NCBI GenBank assembly: GCA_001600875.1
Contig: BCLD01000019.1
Span: 62,001-126,000 of the forward strand
DNA length: 64,000 nucleotides
From: Solicoccozyma terricola
Taxonomy: Eukaryota; Basidiomycota; Tremellomycetes; Filobasidiales; Piskurozymaceae
Direction of reading: 5' to 3'
Numbering within the stretch: position 1 is the stretch's first letter; each line of letters opens with the position of its first letter. The notes beneath the pieces were generated by a model. It saw only the letters and a program-made list of their open reading frames with translations. It was not told where the DNA came from and searched no databases. Shown piece by piece: positions 12,130 to 22,656 of the stretch. Position numbers and translations under genes: made by a program.

Positions 12130-12207
12130 TGGACGAGAAGAACTGTAGGCTGGTCCGCAGGGTGGTAGGTAGCACGATGGAATGACAATATACGATTTTC
12201 GGTCCCC

Positions 12208-13360
12208 TCATGCCCACTTGGACCACCCTCCATCGACTTTCAGAGTCGTTCCTGTGCAATAGCTCGAAGCGTCAGACGCGAGATACAGCATAGCTTCGGC
12301 GATTTCGTGAGCTGTTTGTCCTATGTCAGTTCGAGTCCTGGGCTCCTGTTTCTCTCCGCGAACTCACGCTCTCCAAATCGATCGAGTATACATTGACTAC
12401 GCAAACTGTCGAGTTTGTCGGCTGGCCAGTTTGCCAACATGGGGGTTTTGATCGGCTATGTGGGCGAGATTGTTGTAAGCGAACAACACGAAAGGCAGAG
12501 CATTGATGCTACACTCTACACTCACACCAGGAGCGACGGCATTGCAGCGGATACCGGCCTGGCCGAATTCTTGAGCAGCGCAGAGCATGAGACCTCGCAT
12601 GGCAAACTAAATGGGGTGTAAGATGTCAGAGCAGCAGGTAGATGCCGTGATATGTACACTCACCTTGGAAGTCGAGTAACCAGCGGCGTTGACGCAGCCT
12701 TGGGAGACAAGCGTTCAGTTTGTCGAACAGACTTCCAAACGCTCCCGATCTACTCACCATCCAGACCCAACTGAGAGCTTGTGATGACAATAGAACACCC
12801 TTTTCCACCCGAAGGCGAAGCCAACATTGCCTTTCCGCAGTGTTTGACGCCGAGGAAGGCTATAAAACAAGCCTTGTCAATTGGACAGCCTCTTCATGCT
12901 CGCGCTCCTGTACTCACGGCCCCTGGTGTTCACCTTCATCACCGCATCCCAGTTCTCAATAGGGGTTTCCACGATTGACATTGGCCCTCCTGGTTGCGAG
13001 ATACCAGCGTTCAGCACGGCGATGTCCAGCTTGCCGAACTTGACCACAGTTTGCTCGACGAATCTCGCATTATCCGATTCTTCGGAGACATCGGCTGTCA
13101 TGAGTAATACTCTCGATCGATCTGAGGCTGAGAGCGACTCGGCGAAGTGAGCGAGGACATGCTCGTCTCGGTCTACGAGGGTGAGACCTTGGACGCCGGC
13201 GGCGAGGAAGGCTTTAGCTGCAGCGCTACCCAGTCCTGATGCGCCTCCACTGGTATGCTCGTAACCGTCAGGTGGGCGTGCGTGTCGTCAGCGAGAGAGT
13301 GAGAGTGAGAGCAACGTACGTGATGATGGCAACCTTGCCGTCTAATGTGATTGTGGACAT
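12208..13360 (-). CDS. short-chain dehydrogenase/reductase (SDR)
   Basis: This is a classical SDR of about 255-260 residues in six or seven exons. The start at 13360 ([14 protein letters not shown]) leads straight into the dinucleotide-binding TGGASGLG, with the glycines split by an intron. It continues with LVDRDE at strand beta-2, MTADVSEE, and VLNAGIS (the NAG motif). The active site has a Ser in ITSSQLGLD and YSTSK, matching the S-Y-K triad, and IRCNAVAPG follows. The last exon ends with [18 protein letters not shown], the usual SDR C-terminus. The acidic Asp after beta-2 suggests NAD(H) preference. The substrate is unknown; many such fungal genes are annotated as generic oxidoreductases. 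It is convergent with the HAD gene (78 bp between stops). Confidence 0.88.
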
Positions 13361-13569
13361 GGTGTTCTTGGAGACGATGGAGACGATCTTAGGTAGCAGC
13401 AGGCTTCGGAAATGAGAGATATGACGGGGAATGTCACTTCGTTCAACCGCAATCTACCTCCTTCGGTCATGTCCGATGAAACAATGCGATGGTGATTTGG
13501 ATAGCTAAGGTAGTTACAACTCGTACAGGTCAAGACTGGTCGGCACTACATGGAGATGGCGTTCGTCGG

Positions 13570-15028
13570 TCACGTCGGAACATAGTCTTTGGACAGATCG
13601 ATACCCTGAGCGATGTCATACGTTCAGCACTCCGACACTGACACCCGACACCCGACACCCGACACCCGTCCCCCCCCTCCACACACCCCTCCACACACTC
13701 ACATATGATAACAAATGGGTGTTTGTTAGCTTTTTTGGATCTCTCCTGACCGTCCTTTTCTTTTTATCGTTTGTTCGAGGAGCGGCTTTGACAGCTGTGG
13801 CAGATGGTTTGACTGCGTGTCCAACTGCAAAAATGGAAGGTTGTGAGCGGGTGCGAGTGCGGGTGCGGGTGTCAGCATCGGTAGAACGTCTTTAGGTGAA
13901 AAACGGGACGAACGTTGAGAGAGAAGCTGCACGACGTCTGCGTTGTGCGGGGTGTCCACCTTGGACCACATCTCGGTGAACTCTATTTCGCACACAATCG
14001 CAATTTGAGTGGGTGTCAATCTCTTAACTTGACGCACATCCCAGAGTCTCTGGTCCTCACCTTGGTCTATTTTTCCTACTGGAGCCTCCTTGAGCTCGCG
14101 CACTGTATCCCAAAACACCGCTCTATAATTCTTGGGGCCTGCCTCCATCATGAACGGATCTCCCATCTCTCCGTTCCACATGGTCCTTTTCTTTGCTTTT
14201 GCTCCCAACTCTGGTAGAGGCATTTTGCCTGGATTACGCATGATCAGTATCTTTCCTTCGTCTTCCCATGTCTGTAATAGCTTTAGGTGCTCCGCAGACT
14301 GTTGACGAATTTCCTGTATGGTCACGCCGCCGGCGCGAGACGAGTGGGCACGAATGTAGGATTCCAAGGTCTCTGGTCGACGCATGTCGTGCTCTGGCTG
14401 CCGGTGGATGCAAGTCCTCGATGGTGTCAGTCGAATAATGACATGCAACATGATGAGCCGAACGGGGATCATCATCACCTTGAACTCGAACAACCCATTG
14501 AATGTATTGTACTTGATGTCAGGCTTCAGTTCGGTGATGAGGTCGATGAGTTCCTGTGTCAGTTTGAAGTTGGTTTGTGACTGATATGACGCTTTGTGAA
14601 CGAGATCTTGGTGGTTGATGGGACCATTATGAACCTGGGGAAGGGTAGTATGAGATCAAGGAGCAAATGGAGGGAGCGATTGAAACATGTCAGCAACATT
14701 CCCGCGAAAGGAGCGGAAGGCGTCTGACGTTTGTACCTTGATAATATCGGCCAAGATGATCGCCTGGGTGCGTTCATTCGATCCCAGGTCGACACGAGGG
14801 ACGAACGGCTTGACTAAAGGGTGAACACACCAGGAGCAGCGGATGCGATGGATGGGTCAGCGTGGGGGAACAAGCTCACTGCGATGCTGCCGGCAACAAC
14901 TACCACCCACCGTCCTGTCTCTGCCTCTTTTTCTGCGGACTAGCGGTGTCGGAAGTGGCGCTTGGAGACGGTGCGTTGGATGTGTACGCCGAGGGAGTGC
15001 CGTGCTCGACCTTGCGCTTGCCTGACAT
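13570..15028 (-). CDS. TFA2: transcription initiation factor IIE subunit beta (TFA2)
   Basis: TFIIE-beta is a general factor that binds RNA polymerase II preinitiation complexes and helps recruit TFIIH. Six exons are read. The start at 15028 gives a disordered basic N-terminus (MSGKRKVEHG...). Then comes the first winged helix (KPFVPRVDLGSNERTQAIIL; VHNGPINHQDLVHKASY; DIKYNTLNGLFEFK). The second follows (PEHDMRRPETLESYIRAH; DEGKILIMRN; YRAVFWD). The basic C-terminal helix reads KKKRTVRRDPKKLTNTHLLSY. A final small exon encodes GIDLSKDYVPT and a TGA at 13570-13572. That last exon is supported by the match of HLLSYGIDLSKDY to the conserved tail of the family. The donor of the penultimate intron (near 13895) is not certain. 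The gene is complete. Confidence 0.85.
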
Positions 15029-15278
15029 GACGCTGTGTCGCACTGCTGACTTGCTGCTGGCCGGGGGATGAACGATGGAAGATGGAAGATGGTGGACTGA
15101 TGGGATGGGGTCTCGACAGTCCCATTTCTGGGAATTTCCCCCAAATTTCCGCGGTTTGCGATTATTTTTGGGGAGGGAATTAAACCAGGCAAGGGACGAT
15201 CATCCACTCGAAAGCAAACATCCATCCACATCCACATCCACATCGCACAGCGCACAGCTGGGGCACTGGTCACTCGTC

Positions 15279-17306
15279 ATGGCAGCATCTCGTGCTATCC
15301 TACGCATCCTGCCACGCTCCTTTCCGGCGGCCAGTCCACAGACCAAGCTCCTACGCTACCCACGCAGCCGCAGTCAATCCACGGCAGCGCTCTCCTCCTC
15401 CTCCTCCTCCTCCTCCTCCTCAGCACCCTCCTCTCAATCACCCAAGATCTCAACAATACCGTTCCATTTCACCAAAGAGGAAGCTGAACCATGGTTAAAG
15501 ATCGGCGCGTTGAGTGCTGCTGGTACGTACCCACTACGTCTATTCGCGCCGTCTACTCGCCGTCCTCGCAGACCATGTAGCTCACCCACGCGGCGCGCGG
15601 CGCCCCTAACATCGTAGCCTCTCTACCCAACTTCATCTACTCCCTCTTCATCCGCTACTTTGGAGAACGTTTCACCTGGATTCTCCGAGAATTCGGCCTG
15701 GCAGGTGAAGGTCTGACCCACCTTCAAACCAAAGCGATATTGTACCCGTTCTGGCGGTATCATCTTGTATTGAAGGGCAAGGTCAAGCCGTTGAGGGAAG
15801 CGGTGAACGGAAAAAAGGCGACGGTCGGTGAAGGTGTTGTCATGATCGACGGGAGCAGTCTTTCTGGTACGCGTGCGGTGGGGGGTGGGTCATCGGCCTT
15901 GTGATTGTCGTCCGCTGACGTCCTCTCTCTCTTTTTTTTCGCAGGTAATTCATTCTCCCCGTTATGTCTCTTGTCTTACGCAGTCGGGCCTCTCCCCACT
16001 TCCCTCCCAATATACGACCCCAGCGTCCACCTAAAACAACTAGGAGACCTCGAGAATATCGCTGCTATTCCATTCACGGTACAACCGTCGACGCTTCTGG
16101 AAAGTTTGAGAGAAAAGGTGGGAGAGGATTTCAGGTGGGACGATGTGAATGGCGTGCTTGATCTGAAGAAAGATTGGAAGGAGGTGATGGTGAGTTGAGC
16201 TGCAAAGCATTGGCAAAAGTCCGCAACGTGGACTAACAACCCCCCCCCCCCCCCTTCGTCGGGATCGTGCCGCTTCTCCAACAGCTCGCAGCATATCCAA
16301 TCATGTCGCCCATATACATTGCAGAATATTCCTACAAGACTGAAGACAATGCCAAACCGCGGCGGATAACGGTGGTTATGGATGGTAGCCAGGAAGTGCG
16401 TACTCGATAGAAGATGACGTCACCCGAATGCTGATCCATCCATACCAACGGAATCGTAAAACTGTCATTGTAGATTGAAAACACTCGTGTTTCCTTCCCC
16501 AGACCAGCGTGGAGTCGTCAAAAAGGGTGAGTGGGGGGGGAGGGGTTCTTTCGGCCTCGTCTGGTGATTGTAGGATCTCACGTTCTGCTATTGTTACACC
16601 ACAGGTTGGAACCAACATATTGGTGGAACAACCCACCACCGTTCAATTCCTTTGCCTTCTTCCTCTCCTCCTTTCCCTCTTTCTCTGCAGACGGGAAATC
16701 CGAGGTATTCGATGTCCTCATGCGCCGTCTCCTTCGCTTTCTCGACCCGTTATACCCCTGCATATTCGACAAGGATGGCAGGGTAGTTGATGTTCAAGCT
16801 CCACCAGAGAGTCCATTGCTGGATGGTGACGTCGGCGAGGAGGGAATTACATGGGACGATGAGCGCATACAGTCGTGGTCTTCTCAGGAGAGACAGCAGA
16901 ACGAAGAATGGTTCGAAGTGCTAAGGGAAAGAGAAGAGTTGAAGGGGACGCTGGAGGTGAGAGTGTGCCGAATTCCACACAAAACGGTAGGAATGGCAAC
17001 TTAATGTCATGGTCATACACCCTCCTTTTCCAGACGGTTGTCGCCATCCGTGCTGCAGGTAGGAGAGTAGGTCGAGAACTCGAACTCGGTGTCGGGAGCA
17101 AAGACACAGAGGACCCGAAAGACGACCGCATCCTCACCTTCACCCAGGTCCGGAACGGTCTGACTAACAAATTGCGCGAATTTGACGAGGATGTGCAGAA
17201 TAAGAAGCCTAGCTGGCTAACCCTTTATCAGGAGAAGGAGGCCAACGAAGCCAGGGAGAGGAGAAGGAGGGATGTGGAAGTGGGAAAGGAGAAACGGATG
17301 CGTTGA
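15279..17306 (+). CDS. conserved fungal mitochondrial-type protein of unknown function
   Basis: The ATG at 15279 begins an Arg/Ser-rich presequence (MAASRAILRILPRSFPAASP) typical of mitochondrial import, followed by a poly-Ser stretch encoded by (TCC)n. After an intron with a textbook CTAAC branch point (ends at 15618), the protein continues SLPNFIYSLFIRYFGERFTWILREFG, a likely hydrophobic or amphipathic segment. It then runs WRYHLVLKGKVKPLREAV and, after another intron, FSPLCLLSYAVGPLPTSLPIYD. Further exons carry YPIMSPIYIAEYSYKTED, VLMRRLLRFLDPLYPCIFD, and a C-terminal charged coiled coil ending EKRMR at 17306. One intron carries a 15-C tract. I do not recognise a domain. Matrix or inner-membrane location is inferred from the presequence. 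Confidence 0.65.
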
Positions 17307-17488
17307 ATGGGGTCCACGACCGCAAGACATAATTACTGGTTTCAGATGGTGGCATCGGCTGGCATCAGTTTGTTTCGCATATGCGCATATCCTCTGCTTG
17401 TAACCATCCTCGACCCTTTCACACTTCGCATTGTTCCTATAATGTCGACGCAAGACGGGCAACGTGGCTATGTACTATATCAAATCTC

Positions 17489-19646
17489 TCAAAGAACCAG
17501 TCGCCTCTTACGCCTGTGAGAGCAGGACGACTTGACTGCAGCCACTGGCAACGCAGTCGTCGAGGAGGACGTCAAGGAGGATGTCGCAGAAGAGGACATG
17601 GAGGGGGGCGGCTCGAATGCCTGTAGAAGATGAACAGTCAACCTTGAGGAATGCGGAGATGTCTGAGTTGTACCCACCAGCACTCGATTCTTACGGTTGC
17701 TTGCGTTCACTTGGTTGCTCTGCTCAGAGTTCGTGAATGTCTGTGAGGACTGACTTGTGACTGTGGAAACTGGTACCTGGTCGAAACCTTGGGTGTCTGT
17801 GACAGCTGGAACGGTATCCGGAAGGCTTGAGGTTGGTGTGACCTTGATTGCTTGGGAAGTCTGTGCAGAAAAGCAGATTCATGCTCAATACTGACTGTTC
17901 TCGCATTCCCTACCCCTTGTGCTCTCACATTAGTCGTCTGAGGAGGAGCAACCTGCAGACTTGTCGGTGCGATGACTGCAGCAGAGGAAACAGAACTGAC
18001 AGCCTCCGAGCTCTTTGGAGCAGGAATGTCGTCCGAGGGTAGTACATCCACAAATGAACTACTAGTATGACTGGATTTGCTGGGTGTGCTGGATGTGCTG
18101 GCTTTGTTGACTATGCTCACCATGCTCGCGGAAGCAGAGGATTGGACCTGCCAACCCGCATTCGTGGGCTCCGGGCTTGTTTCACCAGCGACATTGCTAA
18201 CAAAGGAGGACCCTGCCGGCGTGGAAGAAGATTGCCCGTGATGTTTACCAGTGGTTATGTCAGTACCAACACCGCCTGGGCAGAACTCGATGGTCCAGCT
18301 GTCAAATGTTATCCGTTCTTTAGGGATCAGCAGCAATGTGCCTTCAACTTCGAAACCTCACCTTTTCACAACACCAGAGGCACAAGTTTGTTGAGCTGTC
18401 TGACCTGTCCCCATTTGGCTGTTCGTCGGGTCTTTGCATGAATGTAGAGCTTTCCCTTTTGGTCCTGGGACAACTCACTCTATAGCAAAAAAGTCGAAAG
18501 CATTAGGGCACCGCTGGTGGGCGTAGTCGTACGCGTTAGAGAATTGATCTGAGGTCATGACCACGACGGTAAGCTCATGCACTTTGTGAGTTCAGCGATA
18601 GAGGGCACCCACTCAGAGCGTCGCGCTGACACACGTCTGGGCTGTCATAGGATCCCGTGCAGCACAGAGGTGAGTTGGTCCAATCAAATGAAGCTGAAGA
18701 TGAGGTTGGGAATTAGACTGCGTACGATTCGTACTCTTGATTAGGAGTAGGACTCACGTCCGACCAACTGCGCTCCCATCATACAAGGGGAAGCACAAGA
18801 CCCCAGAGCTGGATCGGACAAGGGTATTAACTTCACTGATTGGCCCTAACCCCATCTTTGGACTAACTGGAAGTGCCTGCGGGAAACCACAAGTCTTTGG
18901 GACAATCCGTCAAGAGATCGTATGGGCAGGAAGTCGTAAATGCTCCGGAGCACGTATCTCCTCCGACGGTGCTCATGGTTATCCTGAGCATACAAAACTG
19001 TCAGCACGCCGCCCAGGCTCTCATCGTCGTATACACTCACGGAAGGTTGAAGCCTGTTCGCTCTCTTTCCCCGTCAGGCACAGTTTTCGCGACAGTGTCT
19101 CGCCACTCGGGCACTTACCTGCATTCAAGGAAACATCCCAAGCGTCCAGGAGCCCAGCCGAACCCCCGTCACCGCCCATGCCGATTTCCGCCAGCTTCAG
19201 CGGGGGAGTCCTTGTCCTCAGCATCTTCAACATTCACTGCGACCAAACGTTGTCTTACCGTCGTTCCATCTTCCCCGTATACATCGCTGCTCGCGGGGCA
19301 CTGGATCAGCCTCGCCCGATCACCCTGTCCGCAAACATACCCACCATTCAAGCTTGCCATTACATCCCCCATGAGCACACTGACGGGCATGTTCGTCGCA
19401 ACCTGTCCTACCCCAAAAACGTCCGCCTCTCCACGGTGACGGAATGTCAATGACCTTGGGAGCTGCATTGGCCTGATGTTGCCATCCGCCGTGAGCCGCA
19501 GTGGGTGTATCTCCGGCGTAGGCTGGCCATATGGTGAATGGACAGGAGTTTTTCACCGTTATCTGGATTGCTTGTACCCAGTAGGAGCTATGAAGTGCTA
19601 GGATGGCCACACCATACCAAGTGGTTCTGTATGATATGATTGACAT
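17489..19646 (-). CDS. thaumatin-like protein with long Ser/Thr-rich tail
   Basis: The start at 19646 gives a secretion signal (MSIISYRTTWYGVAILALHS...VQA). The mature thaumatin fold begins IQITVKNSCPFTIWPAYAGD, then RFWGRTGCDE and CAHGGCNGKLE, the thaumatin GxxGRTxC...C signature region. Small exons then encode LAEIGMGGDGGSAGLLDAWD, a Cys-pair exon (GSCASPCMMGAQLVG), NSPLCCTGSYDSPDVC and AYDYAHQRCPNAFDFFAI. QMGTGQTAQQTCASGVV and SWTIEFCPGG close the domain, in the order of the family. Joining FFAI to QMGTG requires a 60-nt intron that skips an in-frame TGA at about 18475. After the domain come roughly 190 residues rich in Ser/Thr/Val and a basic C-terminus. Fungal relatives can be glucan-binding or endo-beta-1,3-glucanase proteins. 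Activity here is not shown. A 57-nt stop-free intron lies at 17621-17677. Confidence 0.82.
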
Positions 19647-20254
19647 GACGATCTGGTTGCTTGCTGGCTGGCAGCAAGAGGAAGGCGAGTCGAGGTCCAA
19701 GATTGTTTGGTACAGCCAGTGTATGAAATGCTTTGTAGGCCTCGTTGCGTTCAATGTCTGGCTGTCCGTCATCGATCCTTATCGGCATTCTCAGATGATC
19801 GAAAACACACGATTATATGTAAACCCCGTAGACCTCCACCTCCTGCCTTCACATCTTCTCCTGTGCTGGGTATGATACAAAGGATTCGCCAAGATATGAA
19901 ACCGAGGGCCCCGTGTTTCTTGTTAGCGAGAAGTCAGATCTTCCCACGAAACGATCTTACATCGCTGTGAATCAATTATCGGGGGGTCAATCTTGCTCCG
20001 CACGATGAAGGGAGTATTCAGGAAGCCCCAAATCCAGCCCTGTGTTTGAGCAAGGAATGTTGAGAAAGTCCTTTGACCTGTGACAGTGACACCCATCGGC
20101 TAGTCAGCATCGCACTGGTCAGGTGTATTAGTCTGCTGCCCTTCCGATGACATGAAACTCCAAACAGTGGTCGCCATAATAATTATCCTGTACAACGGTA
20201 CATCTGTATCACACATCGATACAATCGAACGCCCTTTGAAAGTCTCGTTCGACT
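19647..20254. other. intergenic region
   Basis: Six hundred bases lie between the thaumatin-like gene's start and the stop of the Gid9 gene. I see no reading frame with family signal, no RNA gene and no clear repeat. The part nearest 19650 is presumably the promoter of the thaumatin-like gene. Confidence 0.5.
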
Positions 20255-22236
20255 TCATGAAACAAAAACCTTGCGCAGACGGCTAAACGTGCATTGCTCT
20301 CCAGTGCGCGGACAGGTTACGACCTGATCGTAATTCTCCTCTGCCATTTGAGACAAAGCCTGCAGCAGGGGAAATGCATCAGCGCTTCCACCGGTCCTTT
20401 TCGAACATTTAACCGAGAAACCCACCTGATGAGAATATACGTAACCATTCGGGAAGGCCATAGGATAATTCTCATCGTCCATCACTTTGCCGCTCATTCG
20501 ACAGACCAGCGCAGAGTTGACATGATGGGAATATGGCACCTGCTTGACCAATTCCGACATGGAGTCGTGGCATGAGGGGCAATCCAGGTTGCGATGGGGG
20601 TGGGAGGGGTTTGTGTGGAGTGGCGACGGGTCGAGAGCCATGGAAAGAGACGGATCGAGGTTCAATGAGCTCATGACGTGAATAGGAGGAGCAGCAGGAA
20701 GTGAAGGAATGGTGTCCACACCATCCTGTGAACGTTGGGCGATAGCGGTGTCAGACGGTCCCGATGTATGATGCTCGAGGTTCGGACAGCACGCGGCGAG
20801 CTTCATCGTGCTTAGCCCAGCTGATACCGTCATGGCGAGGATACTCTGCGATGGTAAACCATTGAGAGTGTTGAATGTCTGTCGGAATTCTTTGCCAAGG
20901 TTGGTCCATCGATCGGTGGCATACAGGCGCTGTGAATGAACCAAAACGATTGTAAGTAATTTAATCGAGGAGCGATCGCGGGTGTACCAACCAAATACGC
21001 TGGCAAGCCGCAACTCTCATCATAAGCCAACAATGCCATCACATGCTGGACCTCGGCAAAGTGTGTTTCCTTCCAGGGCGCCAGGTGCTTTCTCGCGTAT
21101 TGCAATGCACTACTCGAATCCCTCTTTCTACACAGTTCGATGTATTCTTGCAGACGGAGCTTGAATTCGAGAGGATTCTGCATGTAGATTAGGCGTCAGG
21201 ATCCTCCCAGGAGTAGACAGACGGGCACGAGCAGGCGGCTGTCCTTGCCTCACATTTGTTTTCTTCAACGACCCTCGATTTTCACCACACCATGCCAATG
21301 CTTCGGTACAGCTATGTAGCTCAGATAGCGCTCTTTCAATACGCCAAACTTCATTCAGAAGCGTAAAGTCGCCGTATTCCTGCAGTATGGCGCAAAGCCA
21401 GAGTTCAACTTGTCGTCCGTTGTAGTGATGAAATATCTCACATGACACTCACAGTCACTGATTCCTCTTCTCCCAGAGACTCGGCAGATGTGAATTTTCC
21501 ATCACGAAGCAGGTATTCAATGATATATCGATTGAGATGACTTCGATTCCACCTGGAAGCACGGAAAGGACAAGAGATTCAGTTTGGTGATGGTGGACGT
21601 TTGCATCGCTGCTACACTCACCTCTTCCATGCTGGATCATCGGAGCTGATTGCATCACCCATCTCCTCGAGCTGAGATACGAGACTAATTCTACTCTCCA
21701 GGACAGAGGGATTTCCTCGAGCGGGTTGAATAGCTGCCAACTGATCGGGTCAAGGTCATTCAATACTCGTGCCGTCAAACAGAGTTGTGAACGATGTGGG
21801 ACCTCTCACCTTGCGCTTGAGAGCTGATGTGCGTTCTCCTCCCTCTGATATTCTAGCCAGAGTGACATCGGTTGAGGATGATCCTGTTTCCAGTTCGGAG
21901 AGCAAGTTTCTAAGCGTTGTCTGTGAATGTGGCCGATATGGATGGACCTCCAAATCAGCAATGACCTCTCCATCCGATCGATCGACTGATCTGCTGCATT
22001 ACCTGTATATGGGTAAAGTCCTTTTCCACTTGACGTTGTGCAGCTCTGTGGCTCCTTCGCATCATCTCGTAAGGAGCCTGCGCAAGTTGTTGGGGAGAAG
22101 GAAATTAGCCGCCGGCATTCAAGCGAAATAAAAGGGCTGTATTGAGACTACGCACGCGGATCATTGGATCCTGTAGCATCTCCATAGCGGACTTGTCGAG
22201 CTTGATGGAGGCCGGAGCTGCCATGGCTGCTGTCAT
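20255..22236 (-). CDS. FYV10: GID/CTLH E3 ubiquitin ligase subunit Fyv10/Gid9 (MAEA homologue)
   Basis: This is a RING-like subunit of the GID (CTLH) E3 complex, which in yeast marks gluconeogenic enzymes for degradation. The ATG at 22236 (MTAAMAAPASIKLDK) precedes an exon APYEMMRRSHRAAQRQVEKD matching the N-terminal helix of MAEA. Then come LTAIQ-type coiled coil and a LisH-like WNRSHLNRYIIEYLLRDG. The CTLH region follows (CTEALAWCGENRGSLKK; LEFKLRLQEYIELCRKRDSS; ALQYARKHLAPW) with the CRA part (FNTLNGLPSQSILAMTVSAG). The C-terminus is the degenerate RING: DCPSCHDSM, VPYSHHVNSALVCRMSGKVM, AFPNGYVYS, VTCPRTGEQCTFSRLRKVFV-S. A 66-nt stop-free intron (20360-20425) separates YSHQ from ALSQMAEEN. 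At least eight exons join in frame. The gene is complete. Confidence 0.9.
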
Positions 22237-22656
22237 GATGGATGTAGGAAGGGGGGGTGGTGGGAGGTGAGCCGGTGGTGGTGATGCCTTGGGTCTGGGT
22301 CCCGTGAGAGTAATCCGCGGTGTGGCCCGAGGATTATGTAATAACAACGAGGGGGAGACTGGTCACGTGACATTTCGTAATCTCAGTCGGTATGACGTGG
22401 CGCGGGGATGCCTCCACTTGCGAGAAAAAGTTGACACATGGCCGTGTGCGATCTCCCGATTCCTTGTAGCATGAATAGGAATAGCGAGAGGATCAGCGAG
22501 ACAGCGATCATCAGGGCAGACTAGGCCAGAGGCATGACGGCATCCCTCCCTCGTGAGAAACATCCCTACTTCCTGCTGCCAGCTCGTCACAAACACACAC
22601 CATACCCGATGGTTCGGTCGGCGGCGGTGACAGCGAGATAACTCCCAATTCACCCG
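22237..22656. other. divergent promoter between FYV10 and the anion permease
   Basis: This 420-bp region contains a 10-bp palindrome GTCACGTGAC at 22362-22371. No gene is seen inside. Confidence 0.5.
22362..22371. promoter_or_regulatory. GTCACGTGAC palindrome (E-box)
   Basis: A perfect 10-bp palindrome lies about 130 bp upstream of FYV10 and 290 bp upstream of the permease. The same TCACGTGA core recurs upstream of other genes in the window. Confidence 0.4.

Noticed and set aside
18470..18480. In-frame TGA in the thaumatin-like gene, suggesting a pseudogene
   Set aside because: A 60-nt intron with GTGAGT donor and GAACAG acceptor removes it and restores frame into QMGTGQTAQQTC, the expected family end.
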